DNA from: Clostridiales bacterium
GTDB taxonomy: Bacteria > Bacillota > Clostridia > Oscillospirales > Butyricicoccaceae
Assembly (NCBI GenBank): GCA_004555915.1
Contig: SFJM01000037.1
Span: 1 to 15,807, forward strand
Length of the DNA stretch: 15,807 nt
Direction of reading: 5' to 3'
Translations under genes and position numbers: made by a program
The notes under the pieces: generated by a model
What the model was told of the DNA's origin: nothing
What the model saw: only the letters and a program-made list of their open reading frames with translations
Database searches by the model: none
Shown: piece after piece, positions 1 through 6,193 of the stretch
Numbering within the stretch: position 1 is the first letter of the stretch
How the letters are laid out: each line of letters begins with the position of its first letter

Positions 1-74
1 GCCTTCTTTGCTCCGATTTCATCTGAGAGCTTCAATGCTTCTTCTTTAAAATATTTGTCGTAGCTTCTTGCCAT
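1..74 (-). CDS. IS3-family transposase OrfA, N-terminal fragment (runs off window)
   Basis: Only the first 24 codons plus two bases lie in the window. They start at an ATG at 74 and continue off the left edge. The peptide begins MARSYDKYFKEEALKLSDEI, which resembles the N-terminus of the helix-turn-helix OrfA protein of IS3/IS911-type insertion sequences. OrfA binds the element ends and is normally joined to the DDE catalytic OrfB by a programmed frameshift. A purine-rich stretch (GGAACGGTGAG) a few bases upstream of the ATG can serve as ribosome-binding site. The rest of the gene and OrfB would lie outside the window. The call rests on recognition of the N-terminal sequence only, so the family assignment is moderately secure and activity is unknown. 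Confidence 0.6.
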   Translation of the reverse strand, partial: MARSYDKYFKEEALKLSDEIGAKK

Positions 75-130
75 GATTTCTCACCGTTCCTTTGTTCTTA
101 TGCTATCATAGTTTGGTGAGTTTTCCGACT
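1..130 (-). mobile_element. Probable end of an IS3-type insertion sequence
   Basis: The OrfA start at 74 implies that one terminus of the element lies a short way upstream, between about 75 and 150. I could not identify a clean terminal inverted repeat or target duplication, because the other end is not in the window. The right boundary given is therefore an estimate. The stop codon of the doubtful reading frame at 131-430 lies next to or inside this terminus, so insertion may have truncated an older gene there. Confidence 0.4.
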
Positions 131-430
131 CTACTTAAATGATACCACTCCAGTCATGGTATCCACTGTTTTTGAAATATCTGCCTCGTGTAAAGTTGGA
201 TACATCTTCTGAAGCATCCGAATACTGATAGAGTCCCAAATTTCAGCAAAGGGCTTGTTCTCATGCCACTGAAAATAGGCAAGCACCCAGTCACACCAAA
301 TCATAATCACAATCGAGGCAGGCATATTCCAACATATCACCCATGCGCAGCATGGCACCTCCTTATAAAAAGTATGCCCACAATTGTGGATATGGTCAAG
401 CAGATATATTTCTATCAGATTTATGACCAT
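131..430 (-). CDS. Doubtful hypothetical protein, possibly a gene remnant
   Basis: This is an open frame of 99 codons between the insertion sequence end and the repeat-rich intergenic region. The C-terminal half (from about residue 50) has a protein-like composition with many aromatic and charged residues (FAEIWDSISIRMLQ, YPTLHEADISKTVD). The N-terminal half is rich in Cys, Trp and Ile and looks less natural. The only purine-rich sequence, AAGGA, touches the ATG and is too close to act as a normal ribosome-binding site. No family is recognised. It could be the remains of a gene disrupted by the neighbouring insertion sequence, or a chance frame. Confidence 0.25.
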   Translation of the reverse strand: MVINLIEIYLLDHIHNCGHTFYKEVPCCAWVICWNMPASIVIMIWCDWVLAYFQWHENKPFAEIWDSISIRMLQKMYPTLHEADISKTVDTMTGVVSFK

Positions 431-467
431 TCCTTACCACATTCTCTGCAGTTCTGCTTCCCATATG

Positions 468-490
468 AAAAGGGATAAACATCCTATCCC
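468..490 (-). terminator. Weak terminator-like hairpin
   Basis: Read on the minus strand, GGGATA (490-485) and TATCCC (477-472) form a 6-bp stem around a 7-nt loop, followed by four T residues (471-468). The 5' arm overlaps the last bases of the long hairpin at 483-617. The two structures are therefore mutually exclusive, or this is the terminator of the transcript that carries the long hairpin. The stem is short and the U tract brief. Confidence 0.3.
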
Positions 491-617
491 CTTGTTGTTC
501 TGCCGACAGAAGGAGGAGAGTCCTGCCGCCGGCATCGAGAGTATGGAAATTGAGCGTTGTGCGCTGTTTGCGCCAGCAAAAAGAACCTGTCTCCCCCGCC
601 GACAAAAAGAAGATAGG
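483..617 (-). ncRNA. Candidate structured RNA: 135-nt imperfect hairpin
   Basis: The two ends, CCTATC at 483-488 and GATAGG at 612-617, are complementary. Read as minus-strand RNA, pairing continues inward for about 16 positions with one mismatch. Two of those pairs are G-U on the minus strand but C-A mismatches on the plus strand, which favours a minus-strand transcript. Further in, a GGGGGAG run (plus-strand CTCCCCC, 591-597) can pair with the complement of GGAGGAG (513-519). The apical part contains GCGC/GCGC and TGCC/GGCA mini-stems. The rod-with-bubbles layout recalls regulatory RNAs such as 6S RNA, but I recognise no signature and the length is short for 6S. A miniature inverted-repeat element is the main alternative. 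Confidence 0.35.
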
Positions 618-624
618 AAAAAAA

Positions 625-639
625 CCTTTGTTATAAAGG
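625..639. repeat. Small inverted repeat
   Basis: CCTTT at 625-629 and AAAGG at 635-639 enclose a 5-nt loop, just upstream (in minus orientation) of the long hairpin. It is too weak to be a terminator by itself. Confidence 0.35.
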
Positions 640-641
640 CA

Positions 642-720
642 GAAACCCGCTCAGATTGTCCCAGATGAAGGGCAGCCAGATGCTGCGATTCACCTGAAGA
701 ACAGATCCTTTGCGGGTTTC
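642..720. repeat. Nine-bp inverted repeat enclosing 61 nt
   Basis: GAAACCCGC (642-650) and GCGGGTTTC (712-720) are perfect complements. The enclosed segment holds an inner stem (GCAG/CTGC around 673-687) and four copies of the pentamer CAGAT. This could be the basal stem of a structured RNA. No known riboswitch or RNA family was recognised. Confidence 0.35.
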
Positions 721-837
721 TTGCAGGGGAATTGGAGGTGCATCATATATTCCCACACGCGGGCATGAATGCTTTCCCGCCGTGCGGCTACATCATCTCA
801 CACAATCATGCTTTGATGTGTGTTATGTGTTGTTCCA

Positions 838-856
838 ATGATAAAAATTTTATCAT
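838..856. repeat. Near-perfect AT-rich palindrome
   Basis: ATGATAAAA and TTTTATCAT are exact inverted copies around a single central A. An odd-length palindrome of this kind suits a dimeric repressor operator, and TGATAA...TTATCA half-sites recall Fur-like boxes. However, no gene starts beside it in the window, so no regulator can be assigned. Confidence 0.35.
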
Positions 857-1082
857 AACATGCTTGTCTGAGATGAGATGTACAAGTATCTTTTTCCGGG
901 AAATGCTGTATTAGCATATCCATGCAAGAGAGCTTCATTTTTTTGCCTTCATCGGCTGCTTTTATCATGCAGTCGGTTGGTCTTTTCTTTTAACACAGCG
1001 ATTCTGCATCTCTCTGTTGTTCCAGTAATGTTTTATTTTATTTCAAGCCGCAGAACCGCTGCGCTATGGACTTTTTTGTACG

Positions 1083-1116
1083 AAACCGGCAGAATCAGAT
1101 AAAGCTATGCCGGTTT
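1083..1116 (-). terminator. Hairpin after the epimerase gene, probable operon terminator
   Basis: AAACCGGCA (1083-1091) and TGCCGGTTT (1108-1116) form a perfect 9-bp stem around a 16-nt loop, beginning 22 nt beyond the epimerase stop codon. On the minus strand the stem ends in GGTTT and then CGTAC, so the U tract is short. Position argues for the end of the catabolic operon. Intrinsic termination may be leaky, or the stem may instead protect the mRNA 3' end. Confidence 0.5.
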
Positions 1117-1138
1117 GTCAACGCAATGGCATGTGCCA

Positions 1139-2182
1139 TCATGTCCGGATACCAAAACGATACACCGTGACCTCATGACAGCATTCGCCCTTCCGCAATA
1201 CGGTGGACGGAAATGCTGCCTGGTTCGGCGAATCAGGAAAATGCTGTGTTTCCAGACAAAATGCACCGCGTTTTTGATATACCGCGCCACGTTTTGCCTT
1301 GCTCATTGCGGCATCTTCCTGTACAAAATTTGCGTGATAGAACTGGATTCCCGGCTGGGTTGTGGCGCATTCCATCTGAAGACCTGACGCATCGCTCCAT
1401 ACCACCGCTTCCGGTGTCCCAAGGCCAGTCGTATCCAGTACAAAATTATGGTCATAGCCATCGGTCAGCCTGAGCTGTGGGTCTGTCAGGTCAAGATCCC
1501 GTCCGATGGGCTTTGGCGTACGGAAATCAAATGGTGTCTGTTCCACCAATCTCAGTTCTCCTGTGGGAATGCTGTCCGGTTTCACTACGGTAAACCGGGA
1601 GGCCTGTATGGACAGCATATGCGCTGCAACAGAGCCCGCATCATGACCATTCAGATTAAAATAACTGTGATTGGTCAGATTGATTACCGTATCCGCGTCT
1701 GATGCAGCCTGATACTCCAGAATCAGTTCATTGTGCTCTGTCAGGGTATAGGTGACCGTCAGTTCTACGGTTCCCGGATAGCCTTCTTCCCCATCCGGGC
1801 TGGTCCGGCGGAATATCACACTGTTTTCTGTGGTTTCCGCCTCAAACATGCTGACAGCATATACACCATGCAAATGATTTTTTCCTTCATTGGGCTCCAA
1901 CAGATATTCCGTCCCATTCAGGGTAAATCGGCTTGCCCCAATGCGGTTGGCATAACGTCCCACAAATGCACCATGGAATACAGTTCCCTGCTCATAGCCC
2001 TCCAGTGTGTCATATCCCAATACCACATCCACTGGCTTGCCATTCCGGTCCGGTACGATCACCGACTGAATGATACAGCCATAATCCAGTACCTGGACTG
2101 TCATGCCATTGGCATTGGTCAATGTATATCGGGTTACGCAATCCCCACTGCGGGTTGTTCCAAACAATTGCTTTGTTATCAT
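1139..2182 (-). CDS. galM: Aldose 1-epimerase (mutarotase)
   Basis: This 347-residue protein interconverts the alpha and beta anomers of aldoses such as galactose, glucose, arabinose or xylose in the cytoplasm, supplying the anomer that the following isomerase uses. Family motifs are in order: GRYANRIG (75-82), NHLHG (102-106), the catalytic His in NLTNHSYFNL (168-177), GYDHNF (242-247), TTQPGIQFYHANF (274-286) and the catalytic Glu in FCLETQHFPD (308-317). Length is normal for the GalM family. The ATG at 2182 follows AGGAGG by 4 nt and overlaps the stop of the small membrane-protein gene (ATGA), so the two are translationally coupled. It is the last gene of the catabolic operon. Context suggests a pentose, although the family is broad in substrate and galM is used here in the generic sense. 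Confidence 0.93.
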   Translation of the reverse strand: MITKQLFGTTRSGDCVTRYTLTNANGMTVQVLDYGCIIQSVIVPDRNGKPVDVVLGYDTLEGYEQGTVFHGAFVGRYANRIGASRFTLNGTEYLLEPNEGKNHLHGVYAVSMFEAETTENSVIFRRTSPDGEEGYPGTVELTVTYTLTEHNELILEYQAASDADTVINLTNHSYFNLNGHDAGSVAAHMLSIQASRFTVVKPDSIPTGELRLVEQTPFDFRTPKPIGRDLDLTDPQLRLTDGYDHNFVLDTTGLGTPEAVVWSDASGLQMECATTQPGIQFYHANFVQEDAAMSKAKRGAVYQKRGAFCLETQHFPDSPNQAAFPSTVLRKGECCHEVTVYRFGIRT

Positions 2183-2436
2183 GCTTCCTCCTGTGTGTCC
2201 GGTTCCTCCTCCTGTGCGCCGGGAATGTCATATTGCCCCTTCAGGATTCTTTTGACAGAATCAACAATCAGCACACCAGCTGCTGTCAGAAAAACTGCCA
2301 TGGCTATGGTAAATGGAATATTTCCAAATTCATTCCGCAGCAGATAAACCAAATACAGAAGATAGAGCCCAATCATGGTACGCAGCAGCAGATTCATTTG
2401 GGTAAGAGGCCGTTTTTTGCACTCTTTTTCAATCAT
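2179..2436 (-). CDS. Small two-helix membrane protein of unknown function
   Basis: This is an 85-residue protein with a short basic N-terminus (EKECKKRPL), two predicted membrane helices (about residues 17-34 and 41-60, the second FTIAMAVFLTAAGVLIVDSV) and an acidic tail rich in Glu, Asp and Gln. I recognise no family. A GTG codon nine bases upstream could extend the frame, but AAGGAT (2447-2452) would then be only 1 nt away. From the ATG at 2436 the spacing is 10 nt, so that start is preferred. It overlaps galM by 4 nt and follows the isomerase gene after about 100 nt with a hairpin. Such small proteins may be membrane accessories of transport or signalling; here nothing beyond co-expression with sugar catabolism can be said. 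Confidence 0.7.
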   Translation of the reverse strand: MIEKECKKRPLTQMNLLLRTMIGLYLLYLVYLLRNEFGNIPFTIAMAVFLTAAGVLIVDSVKRILKGQYDIPGAQEEEPDTQEEA

Positions 2437-2446
2437 TTCAATCACA

Positions 2447-2452
2447 ATCCTT
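2447..2452 (-). promoter_or_regulatory. Ribosome-binding site that decides the small membrane protein start
   Basis: AAGGAT on the minus strand lies 10 nt before the ATG at 2436 but only 1 nt before the competing GTG at 2445, which supports the shorter product. Confidence 0.5.
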
Positions 2453-2480
2453 ATATCTGTTATCCACCGTCATATTGTCT

Positions 2481-2510
2481 CCCATACCGCACCTGACCGG
2501 CCGGTATGGG
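2481..2510 (-). promoter_or_regulatory. Intercistronic hairpin after the isomerase gene
   Basis: CCCATACCG (2481-2489) and CGGTATGGG (2502-2510) form a perfect 9-bp stem with a 12-nt loop between the isomerase stop and the small membrane protein. No U tract follows on the minus strand (GGGAGACAAT), so it is more likely an mRNA-stabilising or processing hairpin than an intrinsic terminator. Confidence 0.5.
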
Positions 2511-2539
2511 AAACATGACAGAATCAAGAGAAACAATGA

Positions 2540-4021
2540 TTAAGCGAAGGGATTTTCCGTGGGATAGGGCAGGCTCTTGGGCTGATTGTAGGCAATATCC
2601 TGTACCCCCAGATACTTCAGCACCTCAAACAGTGCCTTGCCAACATGTGCAAATGCCACCGCACCATGATGGGGATAACGCTTCTGAATCAGGACATGAC
2701 GGTAAAATCTGCCCATTTCCGGGATGGCAAAAATGCCAATGCCGCCAAAGGAACGGGTGGGCACATCCAGAACTTCACCCTCTGCAATGTAGGAACGCAG
2801 AACACCATCAGAATCGCACTGCAGGCGATAGAAGGTAATGGGGCTGGCAGCAATGTCACCTTCCAGCGTACCGCGGGTGAAGTCAGGCTCCGAGCCTTCC
2901 GGCTCCAGCAGACGATGCTGAATCAGCTGATACTTTACCGCACGGTTTGCACACATCTTACAGCTCGGCGTATTGCCGCAATGGAAGCCCATAAAGGTAT
3001 CCGTCAGGCTGCATGCATACTTGCCCTTGATATCCTCGTCATAGATGTACTGAGGGACAGAATTATTGATATCCAGCAGGGTAACCGTATCACCGGATAC
3101 GCACATACCGATATACTCAGACAATGCGCCATAAATATCCACTTCACAGGAAACCGGAATGCCCCGGGAAACCAGTCGGGAATTGACATAGCACGGCTCA
3201 AATCCAAACTGGCTCGGAAATGCCGGCCAGCACTTATCAGCAAAGGCAACATATTTTTTGCTGCCCTTGTGGTTCTCTGCCCAGTCAAGCAATGTCAGCT
3301 CAAACTGTGCCATCCGGGCACTCAGCTCCGGATAATATGCGCCCTCACCCATTTCCTTTGCCATATCCTCACAGACAGCCGGAATGCGCGGGTCATCTGC
3401 ATGCTCCTGATACGAAACCAACAGGTCAAGCTCAGAGTTCTCCTCAACTTCAATGCCCAGCTCATACAATCCCTTGATCGGTGCATTGCAAGCAAAGAAG
3501 TCCTGGGGACGTGGACCAAAGGTAATGATCTTCAGACTGGAAATGCCGATGATGGCACGGGCAATCGGAACAAATTCCTTAATCATCTGTGCAACTTCTT
3601 CCGCGGTTCCCACCGGATATTCCGGAATATAGCCCTTCAGATGCCGCATGCCCAGATTATATGAGCAGTTCAGCATGCCGCAGTACGCATCACCGCGCCC
3701 GTTAATCATATCGCCGTCACCCTCTGCAGCGGCGACAAACATGCACGGACCGTCAAAATTCTGTGCGATCTGGGTTTCCGGTGTTTCCGGGCCAAAGTTG
3801 CCCAAAAAGACCACCAGTGCATTGCAGCCCGCTTCCTTTACGTCTGCAACTGCCCGAAGCATATCCGCTTCATTTTCTACGGTAACGGTACAATTATAAA
3901 GGTCTTCACCATACACCTTTACGATGTTCTCTCTCCGCTGAGTGGAAAGCGCAATCGGGAAGCAGTCACGGGAAACTGCGATAATACCAAGCTTTACTTC
4001 AGGAATGTTGTTGCCTAACAT
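2540..4021 (-). CDS. L-fucose/L-arabinose isomerase-family sugar isomerase
   Basis: This 493-residue cytoplasmic enzyme of the FucI/AraA superfamily should convert an aldose to its 2-ketose with a divalent metal, usually manganese. The N-terminal part (about 1-170) has the Rossmann-like layout of the family (ALVVFLGNFGPET at 68-80, AAAEGDGDMINGRGD at 97-111). The central part carries the likely metal ligands Glu293 (CEVDIYGALSEY), Asp317 (LLDINN) and His347 (FHCGN). The C-terminal part (about 375-493) resembles the fucose isomerase C domain and ends with a His-rich stretch (YPHHGAVAFAHVG, 449-461). These residue roles are by analogy with FucI. The ATG at 4021 has AGGAGG 7 nt upstream. It follows the cupin gene after 34 nt and precedes no aldolase. 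Family members act on L-fucose, D-arabinose or L-arabinose; with a xylulokinase in the operon an aldopentose is likely, but the substrate is unresolved. Confidence 0.85.
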   Translation of the reverse strand: MLGNNIPEVKLGIIAVSRDCFPIALSTQRRENIVKVYGEDLYNCTVTVENEADMLRAVADVKEAGCNALVVFLGNFGPETPETQIAQNFDGPCMFVAAAEGDGDMINGRGDAYCGMLNCSYNLGMRHLKGYIPEYPVGTAEEVAQMIKEFVPIARAIIGISSLKIITFGPRPQDFFACNAPIKGLYELGIEVEENSELDLLVSYQEHADDPRIPAVCEDMAKEMGEGAYYPELSARMAQFELTLLDWAENHKGSKKYVAFADKCWPAFPSQFGFEPCYVNSRLVSRGIPVSCEVDIYGALSEYIGMCVSGDTVTLLDINNSVPQYIYDEDIKGKYACSLTDTFMGFHCGNTPSCKMCANRAVKYQLIQHRLLEPEGSEPDFTRGTLEGDIAASPITFYRLQCDSDGVLRSYIAEGEVLDVPTRSFGGIGIFAIPEMGRFYRHVLIQKRYPHHGAVAFAHVGKALFEVLKYLGVQDIAYNQPKSLPYPTENPFA

Positions 4022-4055
4022 ATATCTTCCTCCTAGAAATCATTTCAAACAGTGG

Positions 4056-4688
4056 TTACAGCAACGCTGCAATGTCAATATTTTCGCCGATCAGTCCGGC
4101 AAAGGCACCCTCTGCGGCTTCTCCGGTTTCCGGATGGGCAATCAGCCACTTATTGCAGGCCCACAGCAGCTTATCATCGCCGCCGTACACCTTTGCCTGT
4201 TCCGGTCTAGCTCCGTTTGTTCCCTTTGGCAGAACCACGAGAACCTGAAAGCCCTCACTGTCGGTCTGACACGGTGCATAATGCAGGCTGGTGGCATATA
4301 CTTCAACCAGCACACCCGCCGGTACACGAAATGCCATTACCTTTGCGGTATCCAGCTTGCCATCGGTTATCTCCTCCTGCTTTGCCAGCAGCAGGATAAA
4401 ATCCCCTGTGCCCAGGTTCAGCTCGCTGTCCCGATGGTACTCCAGACAGTTGAGCTTTGTGTTATGGCCGTTGCACCAGCCCATCTGAACCGGCATACCG
4501 CCATATACGGTGGCAGAGAGCTCCTCCATCACAGCAAGCTGCTGCAATGCGGCATCCTCCGCCGTATAAACAACCCCATCCGTCACAGGTGTTTTCGCCA
4601 GTGCTGACAGAATTTCCTCTGTGGGAAAACCATCATGCACCTGTCCATAGGGTTTGAATTCCTTATCCAATACAGAATAAATGTTCAT
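4056..4688 (-). CDS. DUF4867-like cupin protein of the pentose operon
   Basis: This 210-residue protein has no signal peptide. I place it in the DUF4867 family, which has no established function known to me. The core (about 60-155) reads as a cupin barrel. It has a conserved-looking block GWCNGHNTKLNCLEYH (70-85) followed by GTGDFILLL (93-101), then FRVPAG (120-125) and SLHYAPC (134-140), then FQVLVVLPKGTN (147-158). His75, Glu83, His85, Glu89 and His136 are candidate metal ligands; the spacing of Glu83, His85 and Glu89 imitates the cupin H-x-H-(3-4)-E motif with Glu in place of the first His. The ATG at 4688 has GGAGGG 5 nt upstream and lies 12 nt after the xylB stop, so the genes are co-translated. 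Lying between kinase and isomerase, it may be a sugar isomerase or epimerase (D-lyxose isomerase is also a cupin), but that is inference. Confidence 0.75.
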   Translation of the reverse strand: MNIYSVLDKEFKPYGQVHDGFPTEEILSALAKTPVTDGVVYTAEDAALQQLAVMEELSATVYGGMPVQMGWCNGHNTKLNCLEYHRDSELNLGTGDFILLLAKQEEITDGKLDTAKVMAFRVPAGVLVEVYATSLHYAPCQTDSEGFQVLVVLPKGTNGARPEQAKVYGGDDKLLWACNKWLIAHPETGEAAEGAFAGLIGENIDIAALL

Positions 4689-4700
4689 ATGATCCCTCCG

Positions 4701-6176
4701 TTACATGATCTTTGGGAACAGTTCCCTGCATGCCGGATAAATGCTGCGGAACTGCTGATACCGCTGCTCATATCGTGCTACTAGCTCCGGCTCCGGTTCG
4801 ATGGTATCCACCACATGAACCAGATTTTCACAGGCTGCATTGACATTGGGGTATGTACCGTCTGCCACCATTGCCAGCATGGCGCCGCCCATACCGGGGC
4901 CCTGTTCAGAGGCGACAATATCCAGCTTTACATTGAGGACATTGGCAAAAATCCGCTTCCACAGAGGAGATTTTGCACCGCCGCCGCAGATATTGGAGCG
5001 CTCTATGTCAATGCCCAGAGATTTGGCAACCTCAAAGCTGTCACGGATGGCAAACGCAACGCCCTCCAACACCGCCTGGGTCAGATCTGCCCGGGTGGTA
5101 TCCATGGTCATCCCAATGAAGGTACCCCGTGCGTTGGTATCATTGATGGGGCTGCGTTCGCCCATCAGATACGGCAGGAAGAATACATGATTTTTCCCAA
5201 GCTTCTCCTCGGTAATCGGCAGCTGCTCCCCGGCATAATCCTTTGTCTGGAAAATATCATCCATCAGCCATTTGTTGCAGCTCGCTGCCGACAGCATACA
5301 GCCCATCAGATGATACCTGCCGTCCGCATGGGCAAAGCTGTGCAGGGCATTGTTTTCATCCACACCAAAGGTCTCAGAAGAAATAAAAATGGTACCGGAG
5401 GTGCCTAGGGAAATGTTGCAGGCACCGTCACCCACCGTTCCGGTTCCCACTGCTGCTGCCGCGTTATCGCCTGCACCTGCCGCAATGACAACGGTTTCCG
5501 GTAATCCCAGTTTTTTTGCCATCTCCGGCAGGATGGTGCCAACCGGTTCATAGGACTCAAAAATCTTTGCCATCTGGCATTCCTTTACGCCGCAAATATC
5601 CAGCATTTCCCTGCTCCAGCACTTGTTCTTGACATCAAACAGCAGCATACCGGATGCATCCGACACATCGGTACAGTGGACACCGGACAGGATATAGTTG
5701 ATGTAATCCTTGGGGAGCATGATTTTTGCAATCTTTGCGAACAGCTCCGGCTCTTCCTGCTTCATCCACAGAAGCTTGGGGGCAGTAAACCCGGCAAATG
5801 CAATGTTTGCCGTATACTGGCTCAGTTTCTCTTTGCCGATTTCATTGTTCAGATATTCTACCTGCTCCGCTGTTCGCCCGTCGTTCCACAGGATTGCCGG
5901 ACGAATCACATTGTCCTCCTCATCCAGCACTACCAGGCCATGCATCTGCCCGCCGGCACCGATGCCGGATACCTGTGACGCATCCGAACCGCTTAACAGC
6001 TCCGGAATACCTTCTTCTATTGCGCGAACCCAATCCTCCGGATTCTGCTGACTCCAGCCGGGCTGTGGAAACTCCAGCGGATATTCTTTTGTCACAATAT
6101 TCTGAATATCGCCTGTTTCATCCATCAGCAGCAGCTTTGCCGCCGAGGTCCCCAGGTCGATTCCTATATACAGCAT
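4701..6176 (-). CDS. xylB: Xylulokinase (FGGY family)
   Basis: This cytoplasmic enzyme phosphorylates D-xylulose with ATP to xylulose 5-phosphate, the entry to the pentose phosphate pathway. From the chosen start it has 491 residues, the usual length. Motifs: YIGIDLGTSAAK (3-14) with Asp7 at the phosphate site, GQMHGLVVLD (76-85) with the MHG triplet characteristic of xylulokinase, LPKDYI (154-159), GAGDNAAAAVG (234-244) with the presumed catalytic base Asp237, SLGTSGT and the C-terminal CGGGAKSPLWKRIFA ATP-binding block. The frame can be extended seven codons to a TTG at 6197, but GGAGG at 6184-6188 lies 7 nt before the ATG at 6176, which fixes the start. The gene lies 17 nt after the AraC regulator and 12 nt before the cupin gene. 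The MHG motif makes D-xylulose much more likely than ribulose or fuculose. Confidence 0.93.
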   Translation of the reverse strand: MLYIGIDLGTSAAKLLLMDETGDIQNIVTKEYPLEFPQPGWSQQNPEDWVRAIEEGIPELLSGSDASQVSGIGAGGQMHGLVVLDEEDNVIRPAILWNDGRTAEQVEYLNNEIGKEKLSQYTANIAFAGFTAPKLLWMKQEEPELFAKIAKIMLPKDYINYILSGVHCTDVSDASGMLLFDVKNKCWSREMLDICGVKECQMAKIFESYEPVGTILPEMAKKLGLPETVVIAAGAGDNAAAAVGTGTVGDGACNISLGTSGTIFISSETFGVDENNALHSFAHADGRYHLMGCMLSAASCNKWLMDDIFQTKDYAGEQLPITEEKLGKNHVFFLPYLMGERSPINDTNARGTFIGMTMDTTRADLTQAVLEGVAFAIRDSFEVAKSLGIDIERSNICGGGAKSPLWKRIFANVLNVKLDIVASEQGPGMGGAMLAMVADGTYPNVNAACENLVHVVDTIEPEPELVARYEQRYQQFRSIYPACRELFPKIM

Positions 6177-6183
6177 GCTCTGG

Positions 6184-6188
6184 CCTCC
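6184..6188 (-). promoter_or_regulatory. Ribosome-binding site that decides the xylB start
   Basis: GGAGG sits 7 nt before the ATG at 6176 and inside the alternative TTG-initiated extension from 6197, so the shorter 491-residue product is preferred. Confidence 0.75.
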
Positions 6189-6193
6189 TTCAA

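Larger units (their letters stand above)
431..1138. other. Gene-free stretch rich in inverted repeats
   Basis: About 700 nt separate the doubtful frame at 131-430 from the end of the epimerase gene. Open frames here are short, lack ribosome-binding sites and resemble no family. What stands out is secondary structure: a long imperfect hairpin (483-617), a small hairpin (625-639), a 9-bp repeat pair spanning 642-720, a GC-rich stem at about 756-786 (CACGCGGG pairing with CCCGCCGTG), an AT palindrome (838-856) and a hairpin after the epimerase gene (1083-1116). No tRNA or rRNA was seen. Confidence 0.6.

Noticed and set aside
483..617. Identification of the long hairpin as 6S RNA, SRP RNA or a known riboswitch
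   Set aside because: The rod-like fold is suggestive, but the length is short and I could not match the conserved bubble or loop sequences of any of these families.
2645..3664. Plus-strand open frame of 339 codons opposite the isomerase
   Set aside because: Lies wholly inside the isomerase gene on the other strand and has no ribosome-binding site or recognisable motif.
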